Positions 46,089-59,771 are shown, counted from the first letter of the stretch. The stretch: 64,000 nt of DNA from Balaenoptera acutorostrata (GCF_949987535.1 NC_080075.1:59865636-59929635); one strand, 5' to 3'. Notes: generated by a model from the sequence alone, not told the origin. Numbers and translations: made by a program.

Positions 46089-46431
46089 ATTTATTTATTT
46101 ATTTATTTATGGCTGTGTTGGGTCTTCGTTGCTGCACGCGGGCCCTCTCTAGTTGTGGCAAGCGGGGGCCACTCTTCACTGTGGTGCGTGGGCCTCATTG
46201 CAGTGGCCTCTCCTGTTGCAGAGCACGGGCTCTAGGTGCGTGGGCTGCAGTAGCTGTGGCATGTGGGCTCCGCAGCTGTGGCTTGCGGGCTCCAGAGCTC
46301 AGGCTCAGTAGTTGTGGCACATGGGCCCAGCTGCCCCGCGGCACGTGGGATCTTCCTGGACCAGGGCTCGAACCCATGTCCCCTGCATTGGCAGGCGGAC
46401 CCTCAACCACTGCACCACCAGGGAAGTCCCC
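46089..46431 (-). mobile_element. Long-form CHR SINE (CHR-2-like)
   Basis: The TSD AGCTGCAGTCTT lies at 46077-46088 and 46432-46443. This copy is about 30-50 bp longer than the others. In place of one GCTCAGTAGTTGTGG block it has three similar blocks (TGCAGTAGCTGTGG, CGCAGCTGTGG, CTCAGTAGTTGTGG) at about 46245-46316. Its 5' end is GGGACTTCCC rather than GGGCTTCCC. It therefore belongs to another CHR subfamily. Confidence 0.92.
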
Positions 46432-46443
46432 AGCTGCAGTCTT

Positions 46444-47095
46444 TATAGAAGTTTTCTCCTCCCTGTTTTCTGCCTTCCCAGCTTCCTCCCTCTCCTCCTC
46501 TAGCTCCATATTGAATACATTTTAAATAATTGCTGGTTTCAGAGCTCTGGTTAGAACTGAGATTTCCGGAGTTACCCCAGGCAAATGCACAACATTAGCA
46601 ATTTTCTTAATGTTTCTTTGCAGTGTTATTAAGAAAATGGGGAAGGGAAAAGCAAGGGATTTGCTCTGATCCAAGGAGAAATCTAACTTCACTTGGGATT
46701 AGGAGCTTTTGACTCCTAATCAAGCTTTCTGACTTTGTGTGACTCTATTTCTCCAAATTTTTATGGCCATTACAGAAGGGAGGGATAACAATGAGAAGTG
46801 GAGTAGTGTAGATGAGACACAGACTCCTGGTTGGGAGGAATATTTCACCCCTGATAATGTTTAGGATTGTCCACAAGGTGATTTTTAAAAAAGGGAACAA
46901 ATTTTAGTCAGGTTTCTGATTGTTTTTAAATTCCTTACAGATACTCCCTTATTGCCTATACCCAGGGTGGACAGCTTTCTTTCCTCTTCCTATGGTACAT
47001 TACACTTGAGACCTTATTATAGGGTATGTGTGTTTGGGAGCAGCGGGCAGGAGGAGAGAGAATGAAGCAGGAAGAGAAGGCTTCATTCTATTGCT
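46444..47095. other. Unique-looking non-coding DNA
   Basis: No gene or repeat is recognised. Confidence 0.45.
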
Positions 47096-47099
47096 TTGT

Positions 47100-47266
47100 T
47101 CTAGCCTTGCTAATCAGACAATGGTCTTTATACCAGCAGCATCTGGACATCACCCTGGAACTTGCCCAAAATGCCGAATCTCTGGCCTCATTCCAGATTT
47201 ACTGAATCAGAATCTTCATTTTAATGAGATACTTAGTCATTCTTGCACACTAAAGTTTGTGAAGTA
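47100..47266 (+). mobile_element. MER5-like hAT-Charlie element
   Basis: ACCAGCAGCATCTGGACATC, GAACTTGCCCAAAATGCCGA, TTTACTGAATCAGAATCTTC and CACTAAAGTTTGTGAAGTAT follow the MER5A/B pattern. Confidence 0.75.
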
Positions 47267-47274
47267 TTAGGATA

Positions 47275-47415
47275 GCACCTCTCAAAATTTTGTGAGCATT
47301 AGAATCACCTGCAGGGCAGAATGCTTGTTCAAACACAGATTGCAGAGATTCTGACTCAGTAGGTCTGAGGTGGGACCCATGAATTTGCACTAACAAGCTC
47401 CAGGTGATGCTTACA
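47275..47415 (+). mobile_element. Second adjacent MER5-like element
   Basis: AGCATTAGAATCACCTGCAG, GAGATTCTGACTCAGTAGGT and CAAGCTCCAGGTGATGCT match the MER5A consensus. It lies head to tail with the element at 47100-47266. Confidence 0.75.
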
Positions 47416-47464
47416 ATGGCTGTACACACATTGAATAGTGAAGGTCAAAAATACTGCTTCTTTT

Positions 47465-49062
47465 TCTTTGTTTTTAGGAGACTTTATCTTTTAAAGTGGT
47501 TTTGGGTGAACAGCAAAATTGAGCAGAAAGTACAGAGATTTCCCATTTACCCCTTCCTCCAGGCACGGATAGCTTACCATTATCAACGTGCCCCACCAGA
47601 AAGTTACATTTGTTACAATTGCTAAACCTACTTTGACACGTCATTATCACCCCCAAGTCCATAGTTTACATTAGGGTGCACTCTTGGTGTCATACATTCT
47701 ATGCATTTTGACAAAAGTATCATGATATATATCCACCATTGTAATTTCATACAGAATAGTTTCATAGCCCTAAAAATCCTCTGTGCTCCACCTATTCATC
47801 CCTCCCTCCCCCTGAATTCCCGGCAACCAATGATCTTTTTTACTATTTATTTAGTTTTGCCTTTTCCAGTGCCATATAGTTGGAATTATACAGTATGTAG
47901 CCTGTCAGATTGGCTTATTTTGCTTAGTCATATGTATTTAAATTTCCTCCATATTTTTTCGTGGCTTGGTAGCTCATTTATTTTTAGTGCTGAATAATAT
48001 TCCATTCTCAAGATGTACCACAGTTGATTTACCCATTCACCTGCTGAAGGACACTTTGATTGCTTCCAAGTTTTGACAATTATGAGTGAAGCTGCTACAA
48101 ACATTTATGGCAGGATTTTGTGAGGACATAAGTTTTCAACGCATGTGGGTAATTATCAAAGGGTGTGATTGCTGGATCATATGGTGAGACTATGTTTAAC
48201 TTTGTAAGAAACTGTTAAACTATCTCTCAAAGTGGTTGTACTATTTTGTATCCCCACCAGCAATGAATGAGAATTCCTGTTGTTTCACATCCTCACCAGC
48301 ATTTGGTGTTGTCAGTGTTTCACACTTTCAGCATTCTAATAGTGTGTAGCGGTATCTCATTGTTGTTTTCGTTTGCAATTCCCTAAATGACACGTGACGT
48401 GGAGCATCTTTTCGTATGCTTCTTGGCCATCTGTACATCTCCTTCGGTGAGGTGTCTGTTCAAATCTTTTGCCCAATTTTTAATTGGATTGTTTAGTTTC
48501 TTACTGTTGAGTTACAAGAGTTGTTGAGTGAAAAAAATGCACAACGTGAGAGGAGTGAGTTAAGTTTTATTTGGGGCAAAATGAGGACTATAGCCTGAGA
48601 GACAGCCTCTCAGATAGCTCTGAGGGCCTGCTCCGAAGAGGTAGTGGGGGAGGTCAGTATATATGTGATTTTAGTGAAGGCGGATACCTGCAGCCAAGCA
48701 CACATTTTAGCAGAAGGCTGCTGCTAGTCACGAGGGGCAGATGTCTCCGATAATGATTTTCGTGCTTTTCTAGATATGAGGAGATGCAAGAATTTGGCCT
48801 CATAAAATCTTCTCCTGAAAATATCTGTCTGAAAGCCTGTTCTGCTAGTTTTCCCCAGAGCACAGAGTGCCTCATTCCTGATCTCTGCCCTGAACTCCTT
48901 TCAGGGTGTGTTGAAGGTCAGCGACTGCAGTGGATAGTGACTTCATTCTTGCAGAAACAGATGGCAAGTGATAATTTTCAGTTGGCAGAGTTCTTTGTAT
49001 ATTTTGGATAACTGTCCTATGTATCTTTGGTAAATATTTTCTCCCAGTCTTCTCAGTCTCTT
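47465..49062 (-). mobile_element. Old L1ME/L1M5-like fragment, split by an LTR
   Basis: The plus strand shows the complement of an old L1 3'UTR and ORF2 end: TAAAGTGGTTTTGGGTGAAC, CCCAAGTCCATAGTTTACAT, the C-rich CCTCCCTCCCCCTGAATTCC tract, then ORF2 C-terminal sequence from about 47975. Continuity breaks at about 48518 and resumes at 48987 (GAGTTCTTTGTATATTTTGG), running to GTCTCTTGACAAAACAC near 49073. The frame is fully decayed. Confidence 0.8.
48519..48986. mobile_element. Solo LTR (ERVL/MLT2-like, tentative) inside old L1
   Basis: About 465 bp of unrelated sequence starts near TGTTGAGTGAAAAAAATGCA and ends near TTTTCAGTTGGCA. It interrupts the L1 exactly, with GAGT(T) on both sides. TG...CA-type ends and phrases such as GAGACAGCCTCTCAGATAGC and GAGGAGATGCAAGAATTTGG recall a common ERVL-class LTR. 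No retroviral coding sequence is attached. Confidence 0.55.
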
Positions 49063-49074
49063 GACAAAACACTG

Positions 49075-49248
49075 CTTCTTAAATGGGCCACATAGAATCA
49101 CCCAGAGAGTTTCAAAAGATACTGATTTCTTGGAACTCATCCCTACAGATTATGATATAATCAGTCAGCATAGGGCCAGGGAATCAGAATTTTTAAAAAC
49201 CTCCTCAGGGGATTCTTATGTAGTTCAAGTTTGAGAAGCACTACCCTA
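49075..49248 (-). mobile_element. MER5-like hAT-Charlie element (decayed)
   Basis: TAGAATCACCCAGAGAGTTT, AATCAGAATTTTTAAAAACC and CAAGTTTGAGAAGCACTACC follow the MER5 pattern. The orientation is uncertain because the element is nearly palindromic in its termini. Confidence 0.55.
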
Positions 49249-49250
49249 GA

Positions 49251-50452
49251 ACACTGCTGCTCAAACTTGGGTATACAGTGTAATCACATGGCAAGGTTTT
49301 GTTTTTTAAATACTGATGCCTCCGTCTCACATCCAGAAATTTTTGTTTTTTCTTCATGTTTTAGACACTGTTTGTTCCATGTGTGGAATATAATGGCCTT
49401 TTTAAAAACTCATCTCAAAGAAGATGAACTGAAATGTAATTTTTTTTTCTTTACAGCTGCCTTAACCTTCGTTTGTTTAACATATGCCTGATATATATAT
49501 ATATATTTTTTTTTTTTTTAACATCTTTATTGGAGTATAATTGCTTTACAATTGTGTGTTAGTTTCTGCTTTATAACAAAGTGAATCAGCTATACATATA
49601 CATATATCCCCATATCTCTGCCCTCTTGCATATCCCTCTCTCCCACCCTCCCTATCCCACCCCTCTAGGTGGTCACAAAGCACCAAGCTGATCTCCTTGT
49701 GCTATGTGGCTGCTTCCCACTAGCTATCTATTTTACATTTGGTAGTGTATATATGTCCATGCCACTCTCTCACTTTGTCCCAGCTTACCCTTCCCCCTCC
49801 CCATGTCCTCAAGTCCATTCTCTAGTAGGTCTGCATCTTTATTTCTGTCCTCCTCCTAGGTTCTTCATGACCTTTTTGTGTTTTTAGATTCCATATATAT
49901 GTGTTAGCATATGGTATTTGATTTTCTCTTTCTGACTTAACCGCACTCTGTATGACAGACTCTAGGTCCATCCACCTCACTACAAATAACTCAATTTCGT
50001 TTCTTTTTATGGCTGAGTAATATTCCATTGTATATATGTGCCACATCTTCTTTACCCATTCATCTGTGATGGACACTTAGGTTGCTTCCATGTCCTGGCT
50101 ATTGTAAATAGAGCTGCAATGAACATTGTGGTACATGACTCTTTTTGAATTATGGTTTTCTCAGGGTATATGCCCAGTAGTGGGATTGCTGGGTCATATG
50201 GTAGTTCTATTTTTAGTTTCTTAAGGAACCTCCATACTGTTCTCCATAGTGGTTATATCAATTTACATTCCCACCTACAGTGCAAGAGGGTTCCCTTTTC
50301 TCCACACCCTCTCCAGCATTTATTGTTTGTAACATCCAGAGATTCTGATTTGATTAGCATGGGTTCAATCTGGGTATTCAAGATTTTTTAAGGTCCCTGG
50401 GTGATTTTAATGTGAATCAAAGTTTGAGAACCACTGCCCTAGAATGATCTCT
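49251..50452 (+). mobile_element. MER5-like element split by L1-G
   Basis: The left half is 49251-49337 (CTGCTCAAACTTGGGTATAC ... CTCACATCCAGA). The right half is 50332-50452 (ACATCCAGAGATTCTGATTT ... CAAAGTTTGAGAACCACTGC). Joined across the L1 insertion, the two halves make one continuous MER5 consensus-like element, which independently confirms the insertion boundaries. Confidence 0.75.
49338..50331 (-). mobile_element. L1-G: 5'-truncated L1 with probable 3' transduction
   Basis: The TSD ACATCCAGA is at 49329-49337 and 50332-50340. The L1 part is about 49505-50331: a T-run, the complement of the 3'UTR (CTTTATTGGAGTATAATTGC) and the ORF2 C-terminus, truncated at TTTATTGTTTGTA. Between the left TSD and the L1 poly(A) complement lie about 160 bp of non-L1 DNA (49338-49500) with its own T-rich left end. 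This is what read-through transcription past the L1 polyadenylation site would bring along. Confidence 0.8.
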
Positions 50453-51870
50453 TCAGTAATGCCAGAGCTATCAACACTGGCAGTGCCTCTGAGAATTACA
50501 AAAAATTCTCCATTATGTGAAGGAATTAGTAATAAGTTGTCTGTTTCTCAGTGCGTGCCATGGCATATAGTTGGGGAGCAGAGTGTGGGCTCTTTGGCCA
50601 AGTGTTGTTGAGCTTTGAGTTCGCACTGTCACATGGCTACCAAATTGCCAGTCACTGGGATAGAGAAGACAAGTTAGTTTCACCTCTTGGTGATGGTACA
50701 AAAATGATTACCAAGTGGGGGTAAATTGTCTTTCCTGTACTCCACATGATAAGAACAGAGAACAGTTCGACATTACCACTTGGTCTCTTCCTTTTCAGCT
50801 TTGAGGAGACCCAAAGGACATAACCATCCGCACGGAGGACTGTGGGCAATAGAGGATGTGCTGGGTTGAGAGGACAAGGGGAGATGTGATGGAGGCATGA
50901 GATGATAGGGACATGAAGGTCCCGAGGCAGAAAACGTTCATAGGGAAGAGAATGTGGGGCTCCCAGGGATGGCAAGGTGTCAGAAAATATGAGATCAATG
51001 AGAGAGAGAAAAGGGTTGATGATAAGATCTATAATGATCACAAAACACAGAATCAAGCCATTTATTTGGAAATGTATATTTTGTCTTTTAGTACACATTT
51101 TCACGAAGGATAGTGTGTTGAAATTAATGAATAAAATTTTATCTAACCTCATGAAATGGGTTGGCATCTTTGCTTGATCTCCTATTTACCTACTACTTCC
51201 TGAAATGTAGGTCCTTGGAGAATCTCATGAGATGAGTACTTTCGGTGTTATTATTGTTAGTGGTTTCCAAAATTTTATTGGAGAAACCATCCTGGAAAAT
51301 AAATTGCATTGTTACATTTGATAGTTTCTATTAACATTTAATTTTTGATCTCATGTTATCTAAACTATAATGTTTTCTGGAGAAAAAAAAACTGAAGAGA
51401 AATAAAGCATGGGCTTTAATGATATGTGGAAATATTTGAGAAAATGAACTTCTAAGGTCAAATTTTCCTCAGCTTCCACAGTGGAACTAAGAACTGAATT
51501 TGGACATAGATACTCAAAAACACCACTCCCACCTAATCATCTGGGATTCAGGGCTGTTTCTGTGAAGGCTCAAAGAGAGCGAGTAGGCTTATAGTTGAAG
51601 GCGAACTTACAGGTGCTTTATTAATGAAGGAAGAAATTACAGTGGAATTGAAATGCTGTATTTCCCATATGAATCTTGAAAGGAACAGTCTAAAGGCAAA
51701 AAGGAAATATCCAAGGGCTGAGTACATTATGCTTTTTGAGTATGCTCCAGTAGAAACATGATGTCATAGCATATTGATTTAATGACCAAATCACTGAATG
51801 TAGAAGCTGTAATTAAATATACTCTTGAGAACATAATTAGGCAGGTAGTACTATTATTTAATGAATAATG
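50453..51870. other. Unique-looking non-coding DNA
   Basis: There is no named repeat. The largest minus-strand frame (51167-50652, 171 codons) has no recognisable domain, no conserved-looking start context and no neighbours that suggest a gene. Confidence 0.45.
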
Positions 51871-51990
51871 AGAACTAAAAAATTTAAGTAATAAAAGCAG
51901 GGAAAAGAGCCTTTGGACAGGTACTGTTTAAGAACTAAAAAATTTAAGTAATAAAAGCAGGGAAAAGAGCCTTTGGACAGGTACTGTTTT
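51871..51990 (+). repeat. Near-perfect 60-bp tandem duplication
   Basis: Two copies of one 60-bp unit (51871-51930 and 51931-51990, starting AGAACTAAAAAATTTAAGTA) are identical except for the last base. The identity points to a recent duplication or an assembly artefact. Confidence 0.97.
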
Positions 51991-53249
51991 CTAAGAATCC
52001 AAATTTCCTTTTATTAAAAATACTTCTCAAAGTGAATCTCCTGATGTATTTTCCCATTGAGAGCTTTCCCTCCTCAGTTTGCCTTGTCTTAGAAGCTGTT
52101 GAGTTTTCTTTTTTTAAAGTCCCTCTCATCTTTTCACTAAGGTTTCTATACCAACCTCTTTGTATCTTCCTGGACTTTACATCTGTCCTATTGTACCATC
52201 TGCTGCCTCCTAGTTGAGTCAACAATGGTAATAGATGTGAATTCTGCATTCAAGATAATAGCACATTTGGGGGCATGTCTTCAATCTTATTCTTTTCCAA
52301 ATGTAACAGATTTTGATAGCCACATGCTTCTGACCTGACAGCACTGCCCTAATATTTGAAAAGAAAACAGTGAACAGTTGTTCATTATTACATATCTTTG
52401 GCATCTTTATTATTTGATATAGAACATAATTTTAAAAACTAGACTATTGATAGTCTTATATAGCTAACTATGCATCCATATGATTTTGAAAATATTTTGA
52501 TGATAAGTGAAAGAAACCCTCAAGGAAGACATACAATCTTTCTTCAAAAACACACAATTTTAGTTTCTAGTAATATCACAAATAGGAGTGGCAAAGGAAA
52601 AATTGTGCACATTATAAGCTAAGGCACTGTGCTTTAATTTTTATGCCATTGATTTTTCAGGCCAAATCAAGGGAAAAAATACCACATTTCAAAATGCCTG
52701 AAAATATTCACGTGGTAAGTTGTTTATTTAAATCAGGGTAATTTAGTGTGTTACACTGTATGTCAAGAGCCACATTACAATGCCATAAAACATCTCATAA
52801 ATCACAAAGGAGGTACCAAGAATAAAGGAACAGCAGAGGAAATCTTAAGAGACATTGTAATAGCACAATTGGCAGTACAGATTGTTGAGTTCTGAACAGA
52901 CCAGAATGATGCAGTTTTTGCCAACAATAATAGGGAGGAAAAATACTTTCCATGGTAAATCCAAGTACTAGAAGAGTGTGGCTGTATGGCTATTAAAGAG
53001 CCCATGGAGACAACTTAAAAGAAAGCATGCTTTACTAGAGGTACTTTACAAAGATTCACAGATATCTACAAATTACTTAAATGAATGACCAAGGGCTAGT
53101 AGGCATGATGTTTATTCCAAATTTTGATTCAGGTTTATGACAATGGATAAGGTAAATTATTTTTAATTTATGTGCCTCAAGGAACTTCACACAGCAACAC
53201 TTCCAAAGATTCTAAAATTTTTAACAGCTTATGAATTTTCTAAAGGTGG
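51991..53249. other. Unique-looking AT-rich DNA
   Basis: No gene or named repeat is recognised. Confidence 0.45.
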
Positions 53250-53640
53250 TGTATTAGTTAGCTTTTGTTGTCATAACACAACCCCAATAACTCAGTGGCT
53301 TATAAGGACAAACATTTATTTCTAACTTGTATTGCAAGAGGGCTGCAAGTTGGCTGAGATGTCTTGGCTGGCCTCAACTGGGATTATTAGCTCCATCTAT
53401 CTTCCCATTCCAGGACCCAGGCTGAAAGAGCAGTCCCTAGCTGGTTTATGCTAATCTCACAGCAGAAGGCAGAACACAAGAGAGAAAGAGCCTGTCCATG
53501 CGAGCATAATCTATATCTCTGATAGGTGGCATAAAGTCTGCTCCCATTCTGTTGGCCAAAGCAAGTCACAAGGCCAAGTCCAAAGTCAATGAGGTTGGAA
53601 GTACATCCATCCTACAGTAAAGAATGGCGAAGGTGAGGAG
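53250..53640 (-). mobile_element. MLT1-like MaLR LTR remnant
   Basis: GTGTATTAGTTAGCTTTTGT, GTCATAACACAACCCCAATA, ACTCAGTGGCTTATAAGGAC and TTTATTTCTAACTT follow the end of an MLT1-type LTR (consensus 'tgttagtttgctagggctgccataacaaagtaccacagactgggtggcttaaac...'). The remainder (CAAGTTGGCTGAGATGTCTT, GGCCAAAGCAAGTCACAAGG) is compatible with the same family. Confidence 0.55.
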
Positions 53641-54703
53641 GAAATGAGTAACTGAGAACAGATAATACAATCTAACACTGTTGGTAAAAATTAACATTTT
53701 GGGGAGGTTTCTCTAATAAAAATCTGTCAGTGATCATTGATAATCTCCTGTAGTATAATCTACAATTTATTCTAAATCCTTATTGTCTTCCCCTTGCCTG
53801 AAGCATTTGACAATTACCTGTTTGAAACTTTTTTCTCTTTTTGGTTCTATAGTATTTTTCCTGGTTCCCTTCTTACCTATCCAAAGACCCCTGTATGCCT
53901 TCGTTAGTTATCTTTTTTCCTGTGGTTCTAGAAATAAGATTTCCCACTTGACCTTTCATTGGCCCTCTTATTGCTAAGCAATTCCAACACCAAAAACTCT
54001 TATGATTTCAATGATCTTTTCTATGTGGAAATAACTCAAATGACTTTCTGCAGCCCTGAGTTTGTACTTCCACCTGCCTTCTGGGATCTGTTTGAATGGC
54101 TTTTGACACTTTGAATTCAATATTGTCATTAGAAACTTGTCATCTTTACATCTAGATGTGTCCTTCCTGATCTCCTGATATCTAATGTCAGCACCATTTT
54201 CGAGGTCATTCTGATTCAAACCTATGAGTTCTATTTGACTCCTCCCTCCTTCAACATCCAATCAATGAATGCTAAGTCATAGGATATTTCATCATCACAG
54301 TGTTTCCTATAACTATCCACTTATTTTTTCCCCCACCTTCATTCTTCATTCCAGCTCAACCATTTTAAAATAATTCTCTCCTCTCCATCTTTGTTCTACC
54401 CCCTTTAGCTTCTTATTTATCACCAAATAAGTTCTATGAGATCAGAGCTCATAGAACTTTCTAGTTACCCTCTGTGTCTAAATCAGTCACACATTTACAC
54501 TGAAATATAAGAATTTTCACAGTATGTTTCTAACGCAACTTTTTGAGGTTATCTTCCAGAGGTTAATATTAACTGAAGCTCCTGTCAAAACAGGCAACTT
54601 GATATTACTTGAACACATCCAGTTTTTCCCACTTACTTATCTTTTATCTGCTGTTTTTTTTTCTTTCGTGTATATACTCCTGGCTCCAATTTTTCTTCAG
54701 GTG
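53641..54703. other. Mostly unique DNA, possible ancient repeat near 54040-54440
   Basis: The pyrimidine-rich stretch with CTCCTCCCTCCTTCAACATC and CAATCAATGAATGC resembles an old mammalian DNA-transposon fossil I cannot name. No gene is seen. The small frame 54261-53974 (minus) is not protein-like. Confidence 0.35.
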
Positions 54704-55549
54704 CTACATGTACTTTTTTTTTTTTTAAACATCTTCATTGGAGTATATATTGCTTTCCAATGGTGTGTTAGTTTCTGCTTTATAACAAAGTGAATCCGTT
54801 ATGCATATACATTTGTCTCCATATTTCTTCCCTCTTGCATCTCCCCCCCCCCACCCTCCCTATCCCACCCCCTAGGTGGTCATAAAGCACCTAGCTGATC
54901 TCCCTGTGCTATACGGCTGCTTCCCACTAGCCAGCTATTTTACGTTTGGTAGTGTATATATGTCCATGCCACTCTATCACTTTATCCCAGCTTACACTTC
55001 CCCCTCCCCATATCCTCAGGTCCATTCCCTAGTAGGTCTGTGTCTTTATTCCCATCTTGCCCCTAGGTTCTTCATGATCATTTTTTTTATTTTTTAGATT
55101 CCATATATATGTGTTAGCATACAGTATTTGTTTTTCTCTTTCTGACTTACTTCACTCTGTATGGCAGACTCTAGGTCCATGCACCTCACTACAAATAACT
55201 CAATTTCGTTTCTTTTTATGGCTGAGTAATATTCCATTGTATATATGTGCCACATCTTCTTTATCCGTTCATCTGTTGATGGACACTTAGGTTGCTTCCA
55301 TGTCCTGGCTATTGTAAACAGTGCTGCAATGAACATTGTGGTACATGACTCTTTTTGAATTATGGTTTTCTCAGGGTATATGCCCAGTAGTGGGATTGCT
55401 GAGTCATATGGTAGTTCTAGTTTTAGTTTTTTAAGGAACCTCCATACTGTTCTCCATAGTGGCTGTATCAATTTACATTCCCACAAACAGTGCAAGAGGA
55501 TTCCCTTTTCTCCACACCCTCTCCAGCATTTATTGTTTGTAGATTTTTT

Positions 55550-55870
55550 TTTTTAATTAATAGACTTTTACTTTTTTTTTTTTTAAGTATTTGTTTTTTC
55601 ATTTATTTATGGCTGTGTTGGGTCCCCACCTCTGTGCCAGGGCCCTCTCCAGTCGCGGCAAGCGGGGACCACTCTTCATCGCGGTGCGCAGGCCTCTCAC
55701 TATCGCGGCCTCTCCCTGCGGAGCACAGGCTCCAGACGCGCAGGCTCAGCAGCCGTGGCTCACGGGCCCAGCTGCTCCGCGGCACGTGGGATCTTCCCAG
55801 ACCAGGGCTCGAACCCGTGTCCCCTGCATTGGCAGGCAGACTCTCAACCACTGCGCCACCAGGGAAGCCC
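55550..55870 (-). mobile_element. CHR SINE nested in L1-E (outer 3' copy)
   Basis: The TSD TGTTTGTAGATTTTTT is at 55534-55549 and 55871-55886. The tail complement is a mixed T-rich stretch (55550-55605). The SINE occupies the same L1 position as the SINE in L1-A (7137-7448), in the same orientation. Confidence 0.95.
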
Positions 55871-56232
55871 TGTTTGTAGATTTTTTGATGATGGCCATTC
55901 TGACTGGTGTGAGGTGATACCTCATTGTAGTTTTGATTCGCATTTCTCTAATGATTAATGATGTTGAGCATGCTTTCATGTGTTTGTTGGCAATATATAT
56001 ACCTCTATGGAGAAAAGTCTATTTAGGTCTTCTGCCCATTTTTCGATTGGGTTGTTTGTTTTTTGATATTGAGCTGCATGAGCTGCTTGTAAATTCTGGA
56101 GATTAATCCTTTGTTGGTTGCTTCATTTGCAAATATTTTCTCCCATTCTGAGGGTTGTCTTTTCATCTTGTTTATGGTTTGCTTTGCTGTGCAAAAGCTT
56201 TTAAGTTTCATTAGGTACCATTTGTTTATTTT

Positions 56233-57735
<1,503 letters not shown>

Positions 57736-59771
57736 GTTTTTATTTCCATTTCTCTAGGAGATGGGTCAAAAAGACCTTGCTGTAATTTATGTCATAGAAT
57801 GTTGTGCCTATGTTTTCCTCTAAGAGTTTGATAGTGTCTGGCCTTACATTTAGGTCTTTAATCCATTTTGAGTTTATTTTTGTGTATGGTGTTAGGGAGT
57901 GTTCTAATTTCATTCTTTTACATGTAGCTGTCCAGTTTTCCCAGCAACATTTATTGAAGAGGCTGTCTTTTCTCCATTGTATATTCTTCATGCCTCTTTT
58001 ACCAAAAATAAGGTAGCCATATATGCGTGGGTTTATCTCTGGGCTTTCTATCCTGTTCCATTGATCTATATTTCTGTTTTTGTGCCAGTACCATAGTGTC
58101 TTGATTACTGTAGCTCTGTAGTATAGTCTGAAGTCAGGGAGCCTGATTCCTCCAGCTCTGTTTTTCTTTCTCAAGATTGCTTTGGGTATTCAGGGTCTTT
58201 TATGTTTCCATACAAATTGTGAAATTTATTGTTCTAGTTTTGTGAAAAATGCCAGTGGTAGTTTGATAGGGATTGCATTGAATCTGTAGATTGCTTTGCG
58301 TACTACAGTCATTTTCACAATGTTGATTCTTCCAATCCAAGAACATGGTATATCTCTCCATCTGTTTGTATCTTCTTTAATTTCTTTCATCAGTGTCTTA
58401 TATTTTTCTGCCTACAGGTCTTTTGTCTCCTTAGGTAGGTTTATTCCTAGGTATTTTATTCTTTTTGTTGCAGTGGTAAATGGGAGTGTTTTCTTAATTT
58501 CACTTTCAGATTTTTCATCATTAATGTATAGGAATGCAAGAGATTTCTGTGCATTAACTTTGTATCCTGCTACTTTACCAAATTCATTGATTAGCTCTAG
58601 GAGTTTTCTGGTAGCATGTTTAGGATTCTCTCTATGTATAGTATCATGTCATCTGCAAACAGTGACAGCTTTACTTCTTCTTTTCCAATTTGGATTCCTT
58701 TCATTTCTTTTTCTTCTCTGATTGCTGTAGCTAAAACTTCCAAAACAATGTTGAATAATAGTGGTGAGAGTGGACAACCTTGTCTTGTTCCTGAACTTAG
58801 TGGAAATGGTTTCAGTTTTTCACCATTGAGGATGACGTTGGCTGTGGGTTTGTCATATATGGCCTTTATTATGTTGAGGAAAGTTCCCTCTATGCCTACT
58901 TTCTGGAGTGTTTTTACCATAAATGGGTGTTGAATTTTGTCGAAAGCTTTCTCTGCATCTATTGAGATGATCATATGGTTTTTCTCCTTCATTTTGTTAA
59001 AATGTTGTATCACACTGATTGATTTGCATATATTGAAGAATCCTTGCAATACTGGGATAAACCCCACTTGATTAGGGTGTATGATCCTTTAACTGTGCTG
59101 TTGGGTTCTGTTTGCTCGTATTTTTTTGAGGATTTTTGCATCTATGTTCATCAGTGATATTGGCCTGTAGTTTTCTTTCTTTGTGGCATCTTTGTCTGGT
59201 TTTGGTATCAGGGTGATGGTGGCCTCGTAGAATGAGGTTGGTAGTGTTTCTCCCTCTGCTATATTTTGGAAGAGTTTGAGAAGGATAGGTGTTAGTTCTT
59301 CTCTAAATGTTTGATAGAATTCGCCTGTGAAGCCATCTAGTCCTGGGCTTTTGTTTGTTGTAAGATTTTTAATCACATTTTCAATTTAGGTGCTTGTGAC
59401 TGGTTTGTTCATATTTTCTATTTCTTCCTGGTTCAGTTTCAGAAGGTTGTGCATTTCTAAGAATTTGTCCATTTCTTCCAGATTGTCCATTTTATTGGCA
59501 TATAGTTGCTTGTAGTAATCTCTCATGATCGTTTGTATTTCTGCAGTGTCAGTTGTTACTTCTCCTTTTTCATTTCTAATTCTATTGATTTGAGTCTTCT
59601 CCCTTTTTTCCTTGATGAGTCTGGCTCTTGGTTTATCTATTTTGTTTATCTTCTCAAAGCACCACCTTTTAGTTTTATTGATCTTTGCTATCGTTTCCTT
59701 CAATTCTTTTTCATTTATTTCTGATCTGATCTTTTTGATTTCTTTCCTTCTGCTAACTTTGGGGTTTTTTT

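Noticed and set aside
50652..51167. 171-codon minus-strand frame as a host gene
   Set aside because: It has no recognisable domain, splice structure or codon bias and lies in AT-rich unique DNA. Chance open frames of this size are expected in 64 kb.
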